Assembly (NCBI GenBank): GCA_039029455.1
Contig: JBCCGE010000132.1
Span: 1 to 7,398, forward strand
Direction of reading: 5' to 3'
DNA: 7,398 nucleotides
Origin: JBCCGE01 sp039029455
GTDB taxonomy: Bacteria > Pseudomonadota > Gammaproteobacteria > Arenicellales > Poriferihabitantaceae
The notes under the pieces: generated by a model
The model's input: only the letters and a program-made list of their open reading frames with translations
Databases searched by the model: none
What the model was told of the DNA's origin: nothing
Shown here: one piece after another, positions 1 through 5,270 of the stretch
Layout: each line of letters begins with the position of its first letter
Numbering within the stretch: the first letter of the stretch is position 1
Translations under genes and position numbers: made by a program

Positions 1-120
1 CCGACGTGCAACCTGCACCTCACAACACACCTATTCTACGACCTACACATCATACTCTGCGCTACATGCCCTACACACACATCACTACGCTACGTGCACT
101 GTTCTCCTAACCTCACACGA
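1..120. other. C-rich, G-poor, CAC/TAC-rich tract at left edge
   Basis: A hand count of the first 120 bases of the plus strand gives about 49 C against 13 G, with many short CAC, CTAC and ACAC units. An 11-base direct repeat, TACATGCCCTA, occurs at 63-73 and again at 121-131. The tract covers the last codons of the minus-strand ORF and the bases after its stop. I see no gene, tRNA or terminator in 1-84. It could be the decayed end of a mobile element or a low-complexity spacer; the function is unknown. Confidence 0.4.
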
Positions 121-654
121 TACATGCCCTATGCCGAAACTCCAAACCAGTTTGTCTACCTCTGCTCCACATCCAAATCCATGCCACATTTCGTCAAGTT
201 GACTAGAGAGGATTTCTAACGCCTTCGAACATACTTCTGCCAGATGTTCCCGTTGCATAACTCTAGACTCAGGGATGTCAGAAGGCTCTATCCTAATTAC
301 ATTCACCTCATCGAAGCATTGCCCTACAGCAGCAAAAGCGGCGTGAATAGAGTCAAGAAGCTTTGAGCTATCTATTGAAGCGCTCCAACACTCTAAATGA
401 TAGAACCCAGGATGTATCGAATAAAGTTTGAAATCGCTTCCGACGGGAGAACTATCAATGGAATAAGAATTTTCAGATCTAGGTGAAACAATAGGTCTTA
501 AACAAAACCAACCGAAATTCTTTTCTTCCTTGCAGTAAGCTCGCAGCAGTGATTCTCGAGATTGACTTTCAACTGTCTCTGAATTCTCGAGAATCGAGAA
601 GTAAGCGAATGGTCCAATGACAATAAAGTGTTGTTCTAAGTATTCTTCAAACAC
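85..654 (-). CDS. Hypothetical protein, 189 aa, AT-rich accessory gene
   Basis: This is an unrecognised protein. The frame opens with GTG at 654-652 and ends with TAG at 87-85; an in-frame TGA at 669-667 limits any longer start to a few codons. No Shine-Dalgarno sequence is visible before the GTG, so the true start is uncertain or the gene is truncated. The product is acidic to neutral and probably soluble: I see no signal peptide, no membrane helix and no catalytic motif. The amino acid mix is balanced, including several Trp and Cys, as in a real protein. Hand counts of three 60-base rows give 35-43% GC, against about 60% in a sampled row of uvrC, which suggests a different origin. It lies just beyond the 3' end of tRNA-Leu, a usual place for integrated DNA. 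The last residues fall in the low-complexity tract and may not be ancestral. Confidence 0.5.
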   Translation of the reverse strand: MFEEYLEQHFIVIGPFAYFSILENSETVESQSRESLLRAYCKEEKNFGWFCLRPIVSPRSENSYSIDSSPVGSDFKLYSIHPGFYHLECWSASIDSSKLLDSIHAAFAAVGQCFDEVNVIRIEPSDIPESRVMQREHLAEVCSKALEILSSQLDEMWHGFGCGAEVDKLVWSFGIGHVSCEVRRTVHVA

Positions 655-764
655 ATCGAAGTCTATTCAATTTTAAGCGAATAAGAAGACATCATTAGAA
701 CATGGTATATAGAGTGAAACCGGGACAGATCTATTTTATAGGTAGGAAGAGTTCGTAAGGGATG

Positions 765-851
765 TGGTACCCGAGGCCGGACTTGAACCGGCACGATGTT
801 GCCATCGAGGGATTTTAAGTCCCTTGCGTCTACCAATTCCGCCACTCGGGC
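765..851 (-). tRNA. leuZ: tRNA-Leu (anticodon UAA)
   Basis: A complete 87-nt class II tRNA. The 5' acceptor strand GCCCGAG (851-845) pairs with CTCGGGT (775-769), closing with a G-U pair, followed by the discriminator A and an encoded CCA (767-765). The anticodon stem AGGGA/TCCCT encloses the loop CTTAAAA, which gives UAA. A long variable arm and a T-loop with GTTCAAGTC are present. It is the last gene of the Gly-Cys-Leu cluster, the position of leuZ in E. coli, so the symbol is by position and anticodon. No strong terminator follows it. Its 5' part and 33-nt leader are repeated at 968-1025. Confidence 0.97.
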
Positions 852-884
852 ATGAGTAACTTCTGCTGAGGCTTAGTAGAGCCT
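827..884. repeat. Direct repeat copy A: tRNA-Leu 5' part plus leader
   Basis: These 58 bp match 968-1025 with three mismatches (835/976, 866/1007, 868/1009) at a constant offset of 141 bp. The repeat begins in the D-arm of tRNA-Leu, runs through its 5' end at 851 and continues 33 bp into the upstream spacer. The spacer part holds a short inverted repeat, AGGCT-TAGTAG-AGCCT (869-884), that could form a hairpin between tRNAs in the precursor. The 141-bp offset equals one tRNA-Leu plus 54 bp of spacer, as expected for a tandem duplication. Confidence 0.85.
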
Positions 885-894
885 GATACATCTA

Positions 895-965
895 CTGGCT
901 CTGCGAGCCAGACCTTGCGGCCGCTCTCGGACTCCTGTCCTTCGCGGCACTCGAGCTTCCCGCTC
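895..965 (-). other. Structured segment with three consecutive hairpins
   Basis: This stretch lies between intact tRNA-Leu and the broken tRNA-Leu copy, where the 3' part of that copy should be, but it has no T-arm or CCA. It can form three adjacent stem-loops. The first is a perfect 7-bp stem, CTGGCTC-TGC-GAGCCAG (895-911). The second is a nested hairpin with outer stem GCCGC/GCGGC (920-924 with 944-948) and inner stem GGAC/GTCC (929-932 with 937-940). The third is GAGC-TTCCC-GCTC (953-965). It is clearly GC-rich. It may be a decayed tRNA half, a recombination scar, or part of the tRNA precursor. None of the stems is followed by a T-run that would make a clear terminator. Confidence 0.4.
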
Positions 966-967
966 TT

Positions 968-992
968 CGTCTACCCATTCCGCCACTCGGGC
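968..992 (-). pseudogene. Broken tRNA-Leu, 5' part only
   Basis: From 992 downward the minus strand reads GCCCGAGTGGCGGAA and then a D-arm matching intact tRNA-Leu, with one change (TGGGTAGACG for TTGGTAGACG). Identity ends after the D-stem at 968. No matching anticodon arm, T-arm or 3' acceptor strand follows, so this cannot fold as a tRNA. The 33 bp upstream of it are also duplicated. Either one tRNA-Leu of a tandem pair has lost its 3' part, or recombination has left a 5' fragment behind. Confidence 0.75.
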
Positions 993-1025
993 ATGAGTAA
1001 CTTCTGATTAGGCTTAGTAGAGCCT
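968..1025. repeat. Direct repeat copy B: tRNA-Leu 5' part plus leader
   Basis: Partner of the repeat at 827-884 (55 of 58 positions identical). It carries the broken tRNA-Leu and the same spacer with the AGGCT-TAGTAG-AGCCT inverted repeat (1010-1025). It lies 18 bp from the 3' end of tRNA-Cys, so it keeps the natural junction to that gene, whereas copy A belongs to the intact tRNA-Leu further out. Confidence 0.85.
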
Positions 1026-1043
1026 CATAGGGGTTGATGAAAA

Positions 1044-1117
1044 TGGAGGCTGAGCCCGGAATCGAACCGAGGTCAACGGCTTTGCAGGCCGCTGCATAAC
1101 CACTCTGCCACTCAGCC
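1044..1117 (-). tRNA. cysT: tRNA-Cys (anticodon GCA)
   Basis: A complete 74-nt tRNA. The acceptor strands GGCTGAG (1117-1111) and CTCAGCC (1053-1047) pair fully, and T plus CCA follow (1046-1044). The anticodon stem GCGGC/GCCGT encloses the loop CTGCAAA, which gives GCA. The T-loop reads GTTCGATTC. It is the middle gene of the Gly-Cys-Leu cluster, the position of E. coli cysT. Confidence 0.97.
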
Positions 1118-1227
1118 CATGATTTCATCCTGTCCGCTTCGTGCGTCACTGTGATCTTAGCACTCCACTGACCCGCAAGCAGAATAGTGGAGGTTGCCGG
1201 ACCAGATTCTAGTGGCCCGAAAATACT

Positions 1228-1252
1228 AAACCCCGTCACCTGGACGGGGTTT
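1228..1252 (-). terminator. Perfect 10-bp hairpin between tRNA-Gly and tRNA-Cys
   Basis: AAACCCCGTC (1228-1237) and GACGGGGTTT (1243-1252) form a perfect stem with a 5-nt loop. On the minus strand it begins 7 nt after the tRNA-Gly CCA end and is followed by AGTATTTTC, so it resembles an intrinsic terminator with a short, broken T-run. Complete termination here would cut off tRNA-Cys and tRNA-Leu. A partial terminator or a processing hairpin that defines precursor ends is therefore as likely. Confidence 0.45.
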
Positions 1253-1259
1253 GACGATC

Positions 1260-1335
1260 TGGAGCGGGAAACGAGATTCGAACTCGCGACCCCAACCTTG
1301 GCAAGGTTGTGCTCTACCAACTGAGCTATTCCCGC
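1260..1335 (-). tRNA. glyW: tRNA-Gly (anticodon GCC)
   Basis: A complete 76-nt tRNA. The 5' strand GCGGGAA (1335-1329) pairs with TTCCCGC (1270-1264), followed by T and an encoded CCA (1262-1260). The D-arm reads TAGCTCAGTTGGTAGAGCA, the anticodon stem CAACC/GGTTG encloses TTGCCAA, which gives GCC, and the T-loop is GTTCGAATC. It is the first gene of the cluster, the position of E. coli glyW, with its own promoter just upstream. Confidence 0.97.
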
Positions 1336-1364
1336 ATATCTTCGCACTTCGCGAGGGGCTATGA

Positions 1365-1392
1365 ATTCTATTCACCACCAGCGCTCTGTCAA
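1365..1392 (-). promoter_or_regulatory. Sigma70-type promoter of the tRNA cluster
   Basis: On the minus strand a perfect -35 box TTGACA (1392-1387) is followed after 16 bp by TAGAAT (1370-1365), five of six matches to the -10 consensus. Transcription would start near 1358, about 23 nt before tRNA-Gly. The bases after the -10 box include the GC-rich run GCCCCTCGCG, which resembles the GC-rich start regions of stringently controlled stable RNA promoters, although it begins a few bases late for a classical discriminator. This should drive tRNA-Gly, -Cys and -Leu independently of pgsA. Confidence 0.75.
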
Positions 1393-1419
1393 TAGCACAC
1401 CGGGACTTTTACCGGAAAA

Positions 1420-1998
1420 TCAGGAGTTTTCGGTCAGGAACGGGTAAGCCGCGCGTAAATACTCGAACATCGACCATAAGGTCAGGGCGGCTGCGATGTA
1501 CAGCATGATTTCGCCAATTTTAAAGATCGGCAGACCAAACAGGGGTTGGGCGTAGAGCAGCAGACTGATCGCGATCATTTGTGCCGCAGTTTTGAATTTG
1601 CCCAGACTGCCAACCGCAACGGCACCGCGTTCGCCAAGCTCCGCCATCCATTCGCGCAGCGCCGAAATCACAATTTCGCGGCCAACGATAATGCAGACCG
1701 CAATCGCAAATGGCATCGCGTGCCAGACCATGCCGAGAATGATCCGATCAGATACCAGCAGAACCAGCGCACTGGACACGATAAGCTTGTCGGCAACCGG
1801 GTCGAGAAATGCGCCAAGCGCCGACGTCGCCTGCATGCGGCGCGCCAGATATCCATCGAGCCAGTCCGTGAGAGCGGCGACCACAAAGATAGCGGTGAGC
1901 CAGATTTCGCGGTGCTCCAGACGAGTGAAATACATCACTACCAGCACCGGGATCAGAGCGATCCGGAACAGGGTTAGCAGATTGGGAATATTGAGCAC
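1420..1998 (-). CDS. pgsA: CDP-diacylglycerol-glycerol-3-phosphate 3-phosphatidyltransferase
   Basis: Makes phosphatidylglycerophosphate from CDP-diacylglycerol and glycerol 3-phosphate at the inner membrane, the committed step to phosphatidylglycerol and cardiolipin. The full CDP-alcohol phosphotransferase motif DxxDGxxARx8Gx3Dx3D is present, with D45, D48, G49, A52, R53, G62, D66 and D70 in the 192-residue product. Several hydrophobic helices flank it, and the conserved REIVISALREWMAELG stretch is close to E. coli PgsA. I chose the GTG at 1998 because the product then begins VLNIPNLLTLFR, matching E. coli MQFNIPTLLTLFR, and AAAGAGAA lies a suitable distance upstream. A GTG at 2037 would add 13 polar residues. 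It follows uvrC by 82 bp. A weak -10-like TATACT (2071-2066) in that gap could be an internal promoter. Confidence 0.96.
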   Translation of the reverse strand: MLNIPNLLTLFRIALIPVLVVMYFTRLEHREIWLTAIFVVAALTDWLDGYLARRMQATSALGAFLDPVADKLIVSSALVLLVSDRIILGMVWHAMPFAIAVCIIVGREIVISALREWMAELGERGAVAVGSLGKFKTAAQMIAISLLLYAQPLFGLPIFKIGEIMLYIAAALTLWSMFEYLRAAYPFLTENS

Positions 1999-2080
1999 GA
2001 GCTCGTTCTCTTTTTCTATTTTCGACCAACTCGCCACGTAATCCGAGCGAGCGCTTCCTGTCAGGAGTATAGACCGGCGA

Positions 2081-3907
2081 CTAGCCGCTATGGAACCGGT
2101 TAAATATTTTTTCCGCGAGTGAAGGGCTTATTCCAGGTGCTTTCGACAGGTCCTCCACCGAGGCTCGCTTGATTTCCTGCATGCCACCAAAATGACGCAG
2201 CAGATTGCGTCGTCGTTTTTCACCAACACCCTCGATCTGTTCCAGTGGAGAGTCGGTTCTGGCTTTAGCGCGTCGAGCGCGATGTCCGGTAATTGCGAAG
2301 CGATGAGCTTCATCCCGAATGCGCTGGATCAGATGGGATGCCGGTGAGGTGCCGCCGGGATAGATCACTCGGTCGCAATCGACAAGATGAAACTGCTCCT
2401 CTCCCGCCTTTCTCGCCGGTCCTTTCGAAACCCCCAAAAGCAACACGTTATCGGCAATCTGCAGTTCTTCGAACACGCCGTGGGCGATGCCAAGCTGACC
2501 CTTGCCGCCATCAATGACCACCAGATCCGGCAGCTTGCCATCGTCCTCGAGGACTCTTTTGTACCTGCGATGGAGCACCTGGCGCATGGCCGCATAATCA
2601 TCGCCCCCCTGGATTCCCTCGACATTAAACCGTCGATAGTCAGACTTAACGGGACCCTGATGATCAAACACGACGCAGGAACCTACCGTCCTTTCGCCCA
2701 TAGTGTGACTGATGTCGAAACACTCCATGCGCTCGGGGATTTCCTCCAGCGCCAGCAACTCGGCAAGGGCGGCGAACATGTCGTCAATCTGGGTGCGTTC
2801 GCTTAGATGCTGGCGCAGGTGATCGGCAGCATTGATGCGAGCTGAATCAAGCCAGCGTGAACGATGAGAACGCACGTTCGACTTGATTTCGATCTTCGAG
2901 CCGCTCTCGATACTGAAGGCCTGTTGCAGCGACGCACGACTTTCGACCGGATCACTGACAATAATCTCTGAAGGTATCACCTGGCCGAGATAGTTTTGGG
3001 GCAGAAACGCATCGAGCAGTGCAGAGGCAGAAATATCGAGCACATTGCGCTGAATTTCGTAGCGGGTTCCAAGGTTTCGCCCCTGACGAACAGTTGCTAC
3101 CGCAAAACAGGCCATACCGGATTCGACCGCGACCGCGACGATATCGGCGTCACTGGCTTCGGAAGACACATACTGGCGTTCCCGCACCCGCTGCAGCAAT
3201 GCGATGCGGTCCCGAAACAGCGCCGCCTGCTCGAAGTCGAGCTGCTCAGAGGCACGTTCCATGCGTTCACCCAACTCCTCCATGAGGCTGTTGTCGCGTC
3301 CATTGAGCATATCGATGGCCTGTCGAATATCCTCCGCATAGTGTTCCGGAGATATCTTGTCCACGCACGGCGCACTGCAACGCTTGATCTGGTGCTGCAG
3401 ACAGGGGCGGGAACGGTTGTTGAAAAAAGTATCGTTGCATTGCCGAAGCTGGAATATCTTGTGCAGATGCCCAAGCATCTCGCGGACAGCGGCGGCATTG
3501 GGATACGGTCCAAAGTATTTGCTTTTCTGACTTCTGCGACCACGATAAAATGAAAAACGTGGATAAGTATCGTGCTGGGTCAGCCGGATATACGGGAAAC
3601 TTTTATCATCCCGCAGTGAGATGTTGTAACGGGGTCGACGCGCCTTAATCAGGTTATTCTCCAGCAACAGCGCCTCGCTCTCCGAACTCGTTTGCTGGGT
3701 TTCCGCACGACGAATTCGAGACACCATCAATTGGGTTTTCGGTGTCAGACCCGTTTTGCGGAAATAACTGGATACCCGTTTTTTCAGATTGCGCGCCTTA
3801 CCCACATAGATGGTGTTGCCATCTTCATCGTAGTAAATATAGACCCCTGGTCGATCAGACACTGTGGTCAGAAACTGCTGATGATCGAATACTGTTGAAT
3901 CGTCCAT
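2081..3907 (-). CDS. uvrC: Excinuclease ABC subunit C (UvrC)
   Basis: The dual-incision nuclease of UvrABC nucleotide excision repair: it cuts 3' and then 5' of a lesion marked by UvrB. At 608 aa it is full length (E. coli 610). In order: a GIY-YIG nuclease domain (about 15-95, with GVY at 21-23, YVG at 34-36, R39 and E83); four cysteines C157, C169, C177 and C181 spaced x11, x7 and x3 as in the iron-sulfur site reported for E. coli UvrC; a UVR motif that contacts UvrB (about 206-241); the RNase H-like 5' nuclease domain with D398, D437, D466 and H535 at the expected catalytic places; and a C-terminal helix-hairpin-helix pair (about 555-605). The ATG at 3907 lies 14 nt after the glycosylase stop, with GGGCG upstream as a modest ribosome site, so the two genes are probably cotranscribed. 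Confidence 0.98.
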   Translation of the reverse strand: MDDSTVFDHQQFLTTVSDRPGVYIYYDEDGNTIYVGKARNLKKRVSSYFRKTGLTPKTQLMVSRIRRAETQQTSSESEALLLENNLIKARRPRYNISLRDDKSFPYIRLTQHDTYPRFSFYRGRRSQKSKYFGPYPNAAAVREMLGHLHKIFQLRQCNDTFFNNRSRPCLQHQIKRCSAPCVDKISPEHYAEDIRQAIDMLNGRDNSLMEELGERMERASEQLDFEQAALFRDRIALLQRVRERQYVSSEASDADIVAVAVESGMACFAVATVRQGRNLGTRYEIQRNVLDISASALLDAFLPQNYLGQVIPSEIIVSDPVESRASLQQAFSIESGSKIEIKSNVRSHRSRWLDSARINAADHLRQHLSERTQIDDMFAALAELLALEEIPERMECFDISHTMGERTVGSCVVFDHQGPVKSDYRRFNVEGIQGGDDYAAMRQVLHRRYKRVLEDDGKLPDLVVIDGGKGQLGIAHGVFEELQIADNVLLLGVSKGPARKAGEEQFHLVDCDRVIYPGGTSPASHLIQRIRDEAHRFAITGHRARRAKARTDSPLEQIEGVGEKRRRNLLRHFGGMQEIKRASVEDLSKAPGISPSLAEKIFNRFHSG

Positions 3908-3921
3908 TTCGCGCCCGTCGA

Positions 3922-4587
3922 CTACGCCGCACCCTCAAGTTCAAGAGCAACGGTTTCGAACACCTGATGAAACATCGTTCGGGTCAATCGCCTGGTCTGG
4001 ATGTTGTAGCGACTGCAATGATAGCTGTTGACCATAACCGCGCCGTCTTCAAGAGTATGCACCGTGTTGTGCGCAAATTTATAGCGACTTTGTTTTTCAC
4101 CCTTGGAACGAATAACAGCTCGATGGGCGAGCATGCCAAGTGTCAAAATCACTTTCAGTCCGGGCTCCGCCAATTCGGCAGCGATAAAGTGATTGCAATT
4201 ATTCTCTTCAGAACCCACCGGCTTATTCTGCGGCGGCAGACATTTCACCGCATTTGAAATCCGACAATCATGCAGCATCAAACCATCGTCAGTCGCAATC
4301 GATTCTGACGCCGATGCATAGCCAAACTTATACAGAGTCTGAAACAACAGCTTGCCCGAAAAATCACCGGTAAATGGTCGGCCGGTTGCGTTTGCCCCGT
4401 GCTTGCCGGGCGCCAGACCAACGATCAGCAAGCGGGCCTGCGGATCACCGAAAGGGGGCACGGGTCGGCAGAAGTATTCCGGTTTTTCGTCTTTCACTTC
4501 GTCCAGAAAGGCGGACAGCCGCGGGCAGACTCGACACTCTATGTCATACCAGTCTCTCGGATATCGCGGAACATGGGCGTCCATCAT
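3922..4587 (-). CDS. Family 5 uracil-DNA glycosylase (UDGb type)
   Basis: Removes uracil, and in this family often other deaminated bases such as hypoxanthine, from DNA to start base excision repair. Motif 1 reads GLAPGKHGANATGRPFTGD (57-75 of the 221-residue product). This is the family 5 form, with Ala rather than the catalytic Asp or Asn of other families. Motif 3 reads SYHCSRYNIQTRRLT (188-202), close to Thermus UDGb. Cysteines C18, C21, C116 and C131 fit the expected [4Fe-4S] ligands; further Cys at 40 and 108 are extra. I chose the ATG at 4587: the in-frame GTG at 4605 has no ribosome site and would lie before the start predicted from the promoter at 4608-4636. The ATG has GGCGGC nearby. 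It is the first gene of the string leading to uvrC and pgsA. Confidence 0.93.
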   Translation of the reverse strand: MMDAHVPRYPRDWYDIECRVCPRLSAFLDEVKDEKPEYFCRPVPPFGDPQARLLIVGLAPGKHGANATGRPFTGDFSGKLLFQTLYKFGYASASESIATDDGLMLHDCRISNAVKCLPPQNKPVGSEENNCNHFIAAELAEPGLKVILTLGMLAHRAVIRSKGEKQSRYKFAHNTVHTLEDGAVMVNSYHCSRYNIQTRRLTRTMFHQVFETVALELEGAA

Positions 4588-4588
4588 G

Positions 4589-4617
4589 TTGCCGCCGACT
4601 GACACAGACCATACAAT
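4589..4617 (+). promoter_or_regulatory. Candidate promoter of efp
   Basis: TTGCCG (4589-4594) and TACAAT (4612-4617) are separated by 17 bp; they match the sigma70 consensus at four and five of six positions. Transcription would start near 4624 and leave a leader of about 34 nt before efp. Its -10 box shares two base pairs with the -10 box of the opposite promoter. Confidence 0.5.
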
Positions 4618-4636
4618 CGACGGCTCGCCTGATCAA
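4608..4636 (-). promoter_or_regulatory. Candidate promoter of the glycosylase-uvrC-pgsA string
   Basis: On the minus strand TTGATC (4636-4631) and TATGGT (4613-4608) are separated by 17 bp, each matching the sigma70 consensus at four of six positions. The start would fall near 4601, about 14 nt before the chosen ATG of the glycosylase gene. No operator or LexA box was recognised. Confidence 0.45.
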
Positions 4637-4657
4637 TCAACTGTGCTGTCATCTGTC

Positions 4658-5218
4658 ATGAAAATATCTGCGTTCGATGCCCGTATTGGCAATCTAATGG
4701 AATATCAAAACAAGCTTTGGCGCGTGCTGAAAAAGAACCACGTCAAACCGGGTAAAGGCGGTGCTTTCGTGCAGCTCGAGATGAAATGTATTAGCGATGG
4801 TACCAAACTCAACGAACGTTTTCGGTCAGAAGACAAAATGGAGAAAGCGCATGTAGAACCTCGCCAGATGCAGTATCTGTATGCGGACGGGGACAGCTAT
4901 GTATTTATGGACAATGAAACCTATGAACAGATGACCATGGAGGCCGAGGATCTTGAGGCACAGGCGCCGTTTCTGCTGCCCAATACAGACGTGCAGATCA
5001 ACTTTCACAACGAAAACCCCATCGGCATTGAGTTACCCGGGTCGGTTATTCTGGAAGTGGTCGAAACCGAGGCAGTCGTAAAGGGGCAGACAGCATCCGG
5101 AAGCGGCAAGCCCGCTGTTCTGGAAACCGGACATAAGGTAACCGTGCCCACGTTCGTCACTGCAGGCGAGAAGATCAAGGTGAATACCGATACCGGCGAA
5201 TATATGGAGCGTGCCTGA
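4658..5218 (+). CDS. efp: Translation elongation factor P
   Basis: Binds between the ribosomal P and E sites and promotes peptide bond formation at proline runs. The 186-residue product has the family length. Domain I (about 1-63) carries the tip loop KPGKGGAF with K33 at the site that is modified in lysine-type EF-P; two OB-fold domains follow (about 64-127 and 128-186). C-terminal landmarks are PIGIELP, VVKGQTASGSGKPAVLETG and VPTFVTAGEKI. The sequence, for example the GTKLNERFRS stretch and the VNTDTGEYMERA end, resembles alphaproteobacterial EF-P more than E. coli EF-P. The ATG at 4658 is set by homology; the frame is open upstream, but that extension lies inside the opposite glycosylase gene. 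No Shine-Dalgarno sequence precedes the ATG. The modifying enzymes are not in this window. Confidence 0.97.
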   Translation: MKISAFDARIGNLMEYQNKLWRVLKKNHVKPGKGGAFVQLEMKCISDGTKLNERFRSEDKMEKAHVEPRQMQYLYADGDSYVFMDNETYEQMTMEAEDLEAQAPFLLPNTDVQINFHNENPIGIELPGSVILEVVETEAVVKGQTASGSGKPAVLETGHKVTVPTFVTAGEKIKVNTDTGEYMERA

Positions 5219-5270
5219 TCTCCGATTTCGGACGATTCACCACGTAAACGGATTTCGAACTCTTTAGTCT

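Noticed and set aside
663..845. 60-aa minus-strand ORF starting MAELVDARDLKSLDG
   Set aside because: This is the well-known false translation of a tRNA-Leu gene; it runs through the tRNA at 765-851.
917..955. NotI site (917-924) and XhoI site (950-955) close together, suggesting a vector or adaptor fragment
   Set aside because: I recognise no vector sequence around them, and the GC-rich hairpin sequence explains both palindromes. An assembly artefact cannot be fully excluded without reads.
892..1347. 151-aa minus-strand ORF containing GIAQLVEHNLAKVGVASSNLV
   Set aside because: This is the common false translation of a tRNA-Gly gene and continues through tRNA-Cys and the broken tRNA-Leu.
1546..2041. 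Plus-strand ORFs of 143 and 149 aa opposite pgsA
   Set aside because: They lie antisense to a clearly conserved gene and have the Arg/Ser/Thr-rich make-up of shadow frames.
2996..3553. 185-aa plus-strand ORF opposite uvrC
   Set aside because: It is antisense to conserved UvrC domains and has no recognisable motif or ribosome site.
4352..4657. N-terminal extension of about 102 residues on EF-P
   Set aside because: EF-P ends at the start I chose in all relatives I know, and the extension is the antisense of the glycosylase gene.
5219..5270. Terminator after efp
   Set aside because: Only a 4-bp TCCG-ATTT-CGGA palindrome (5221-5232) without a T-run is present.
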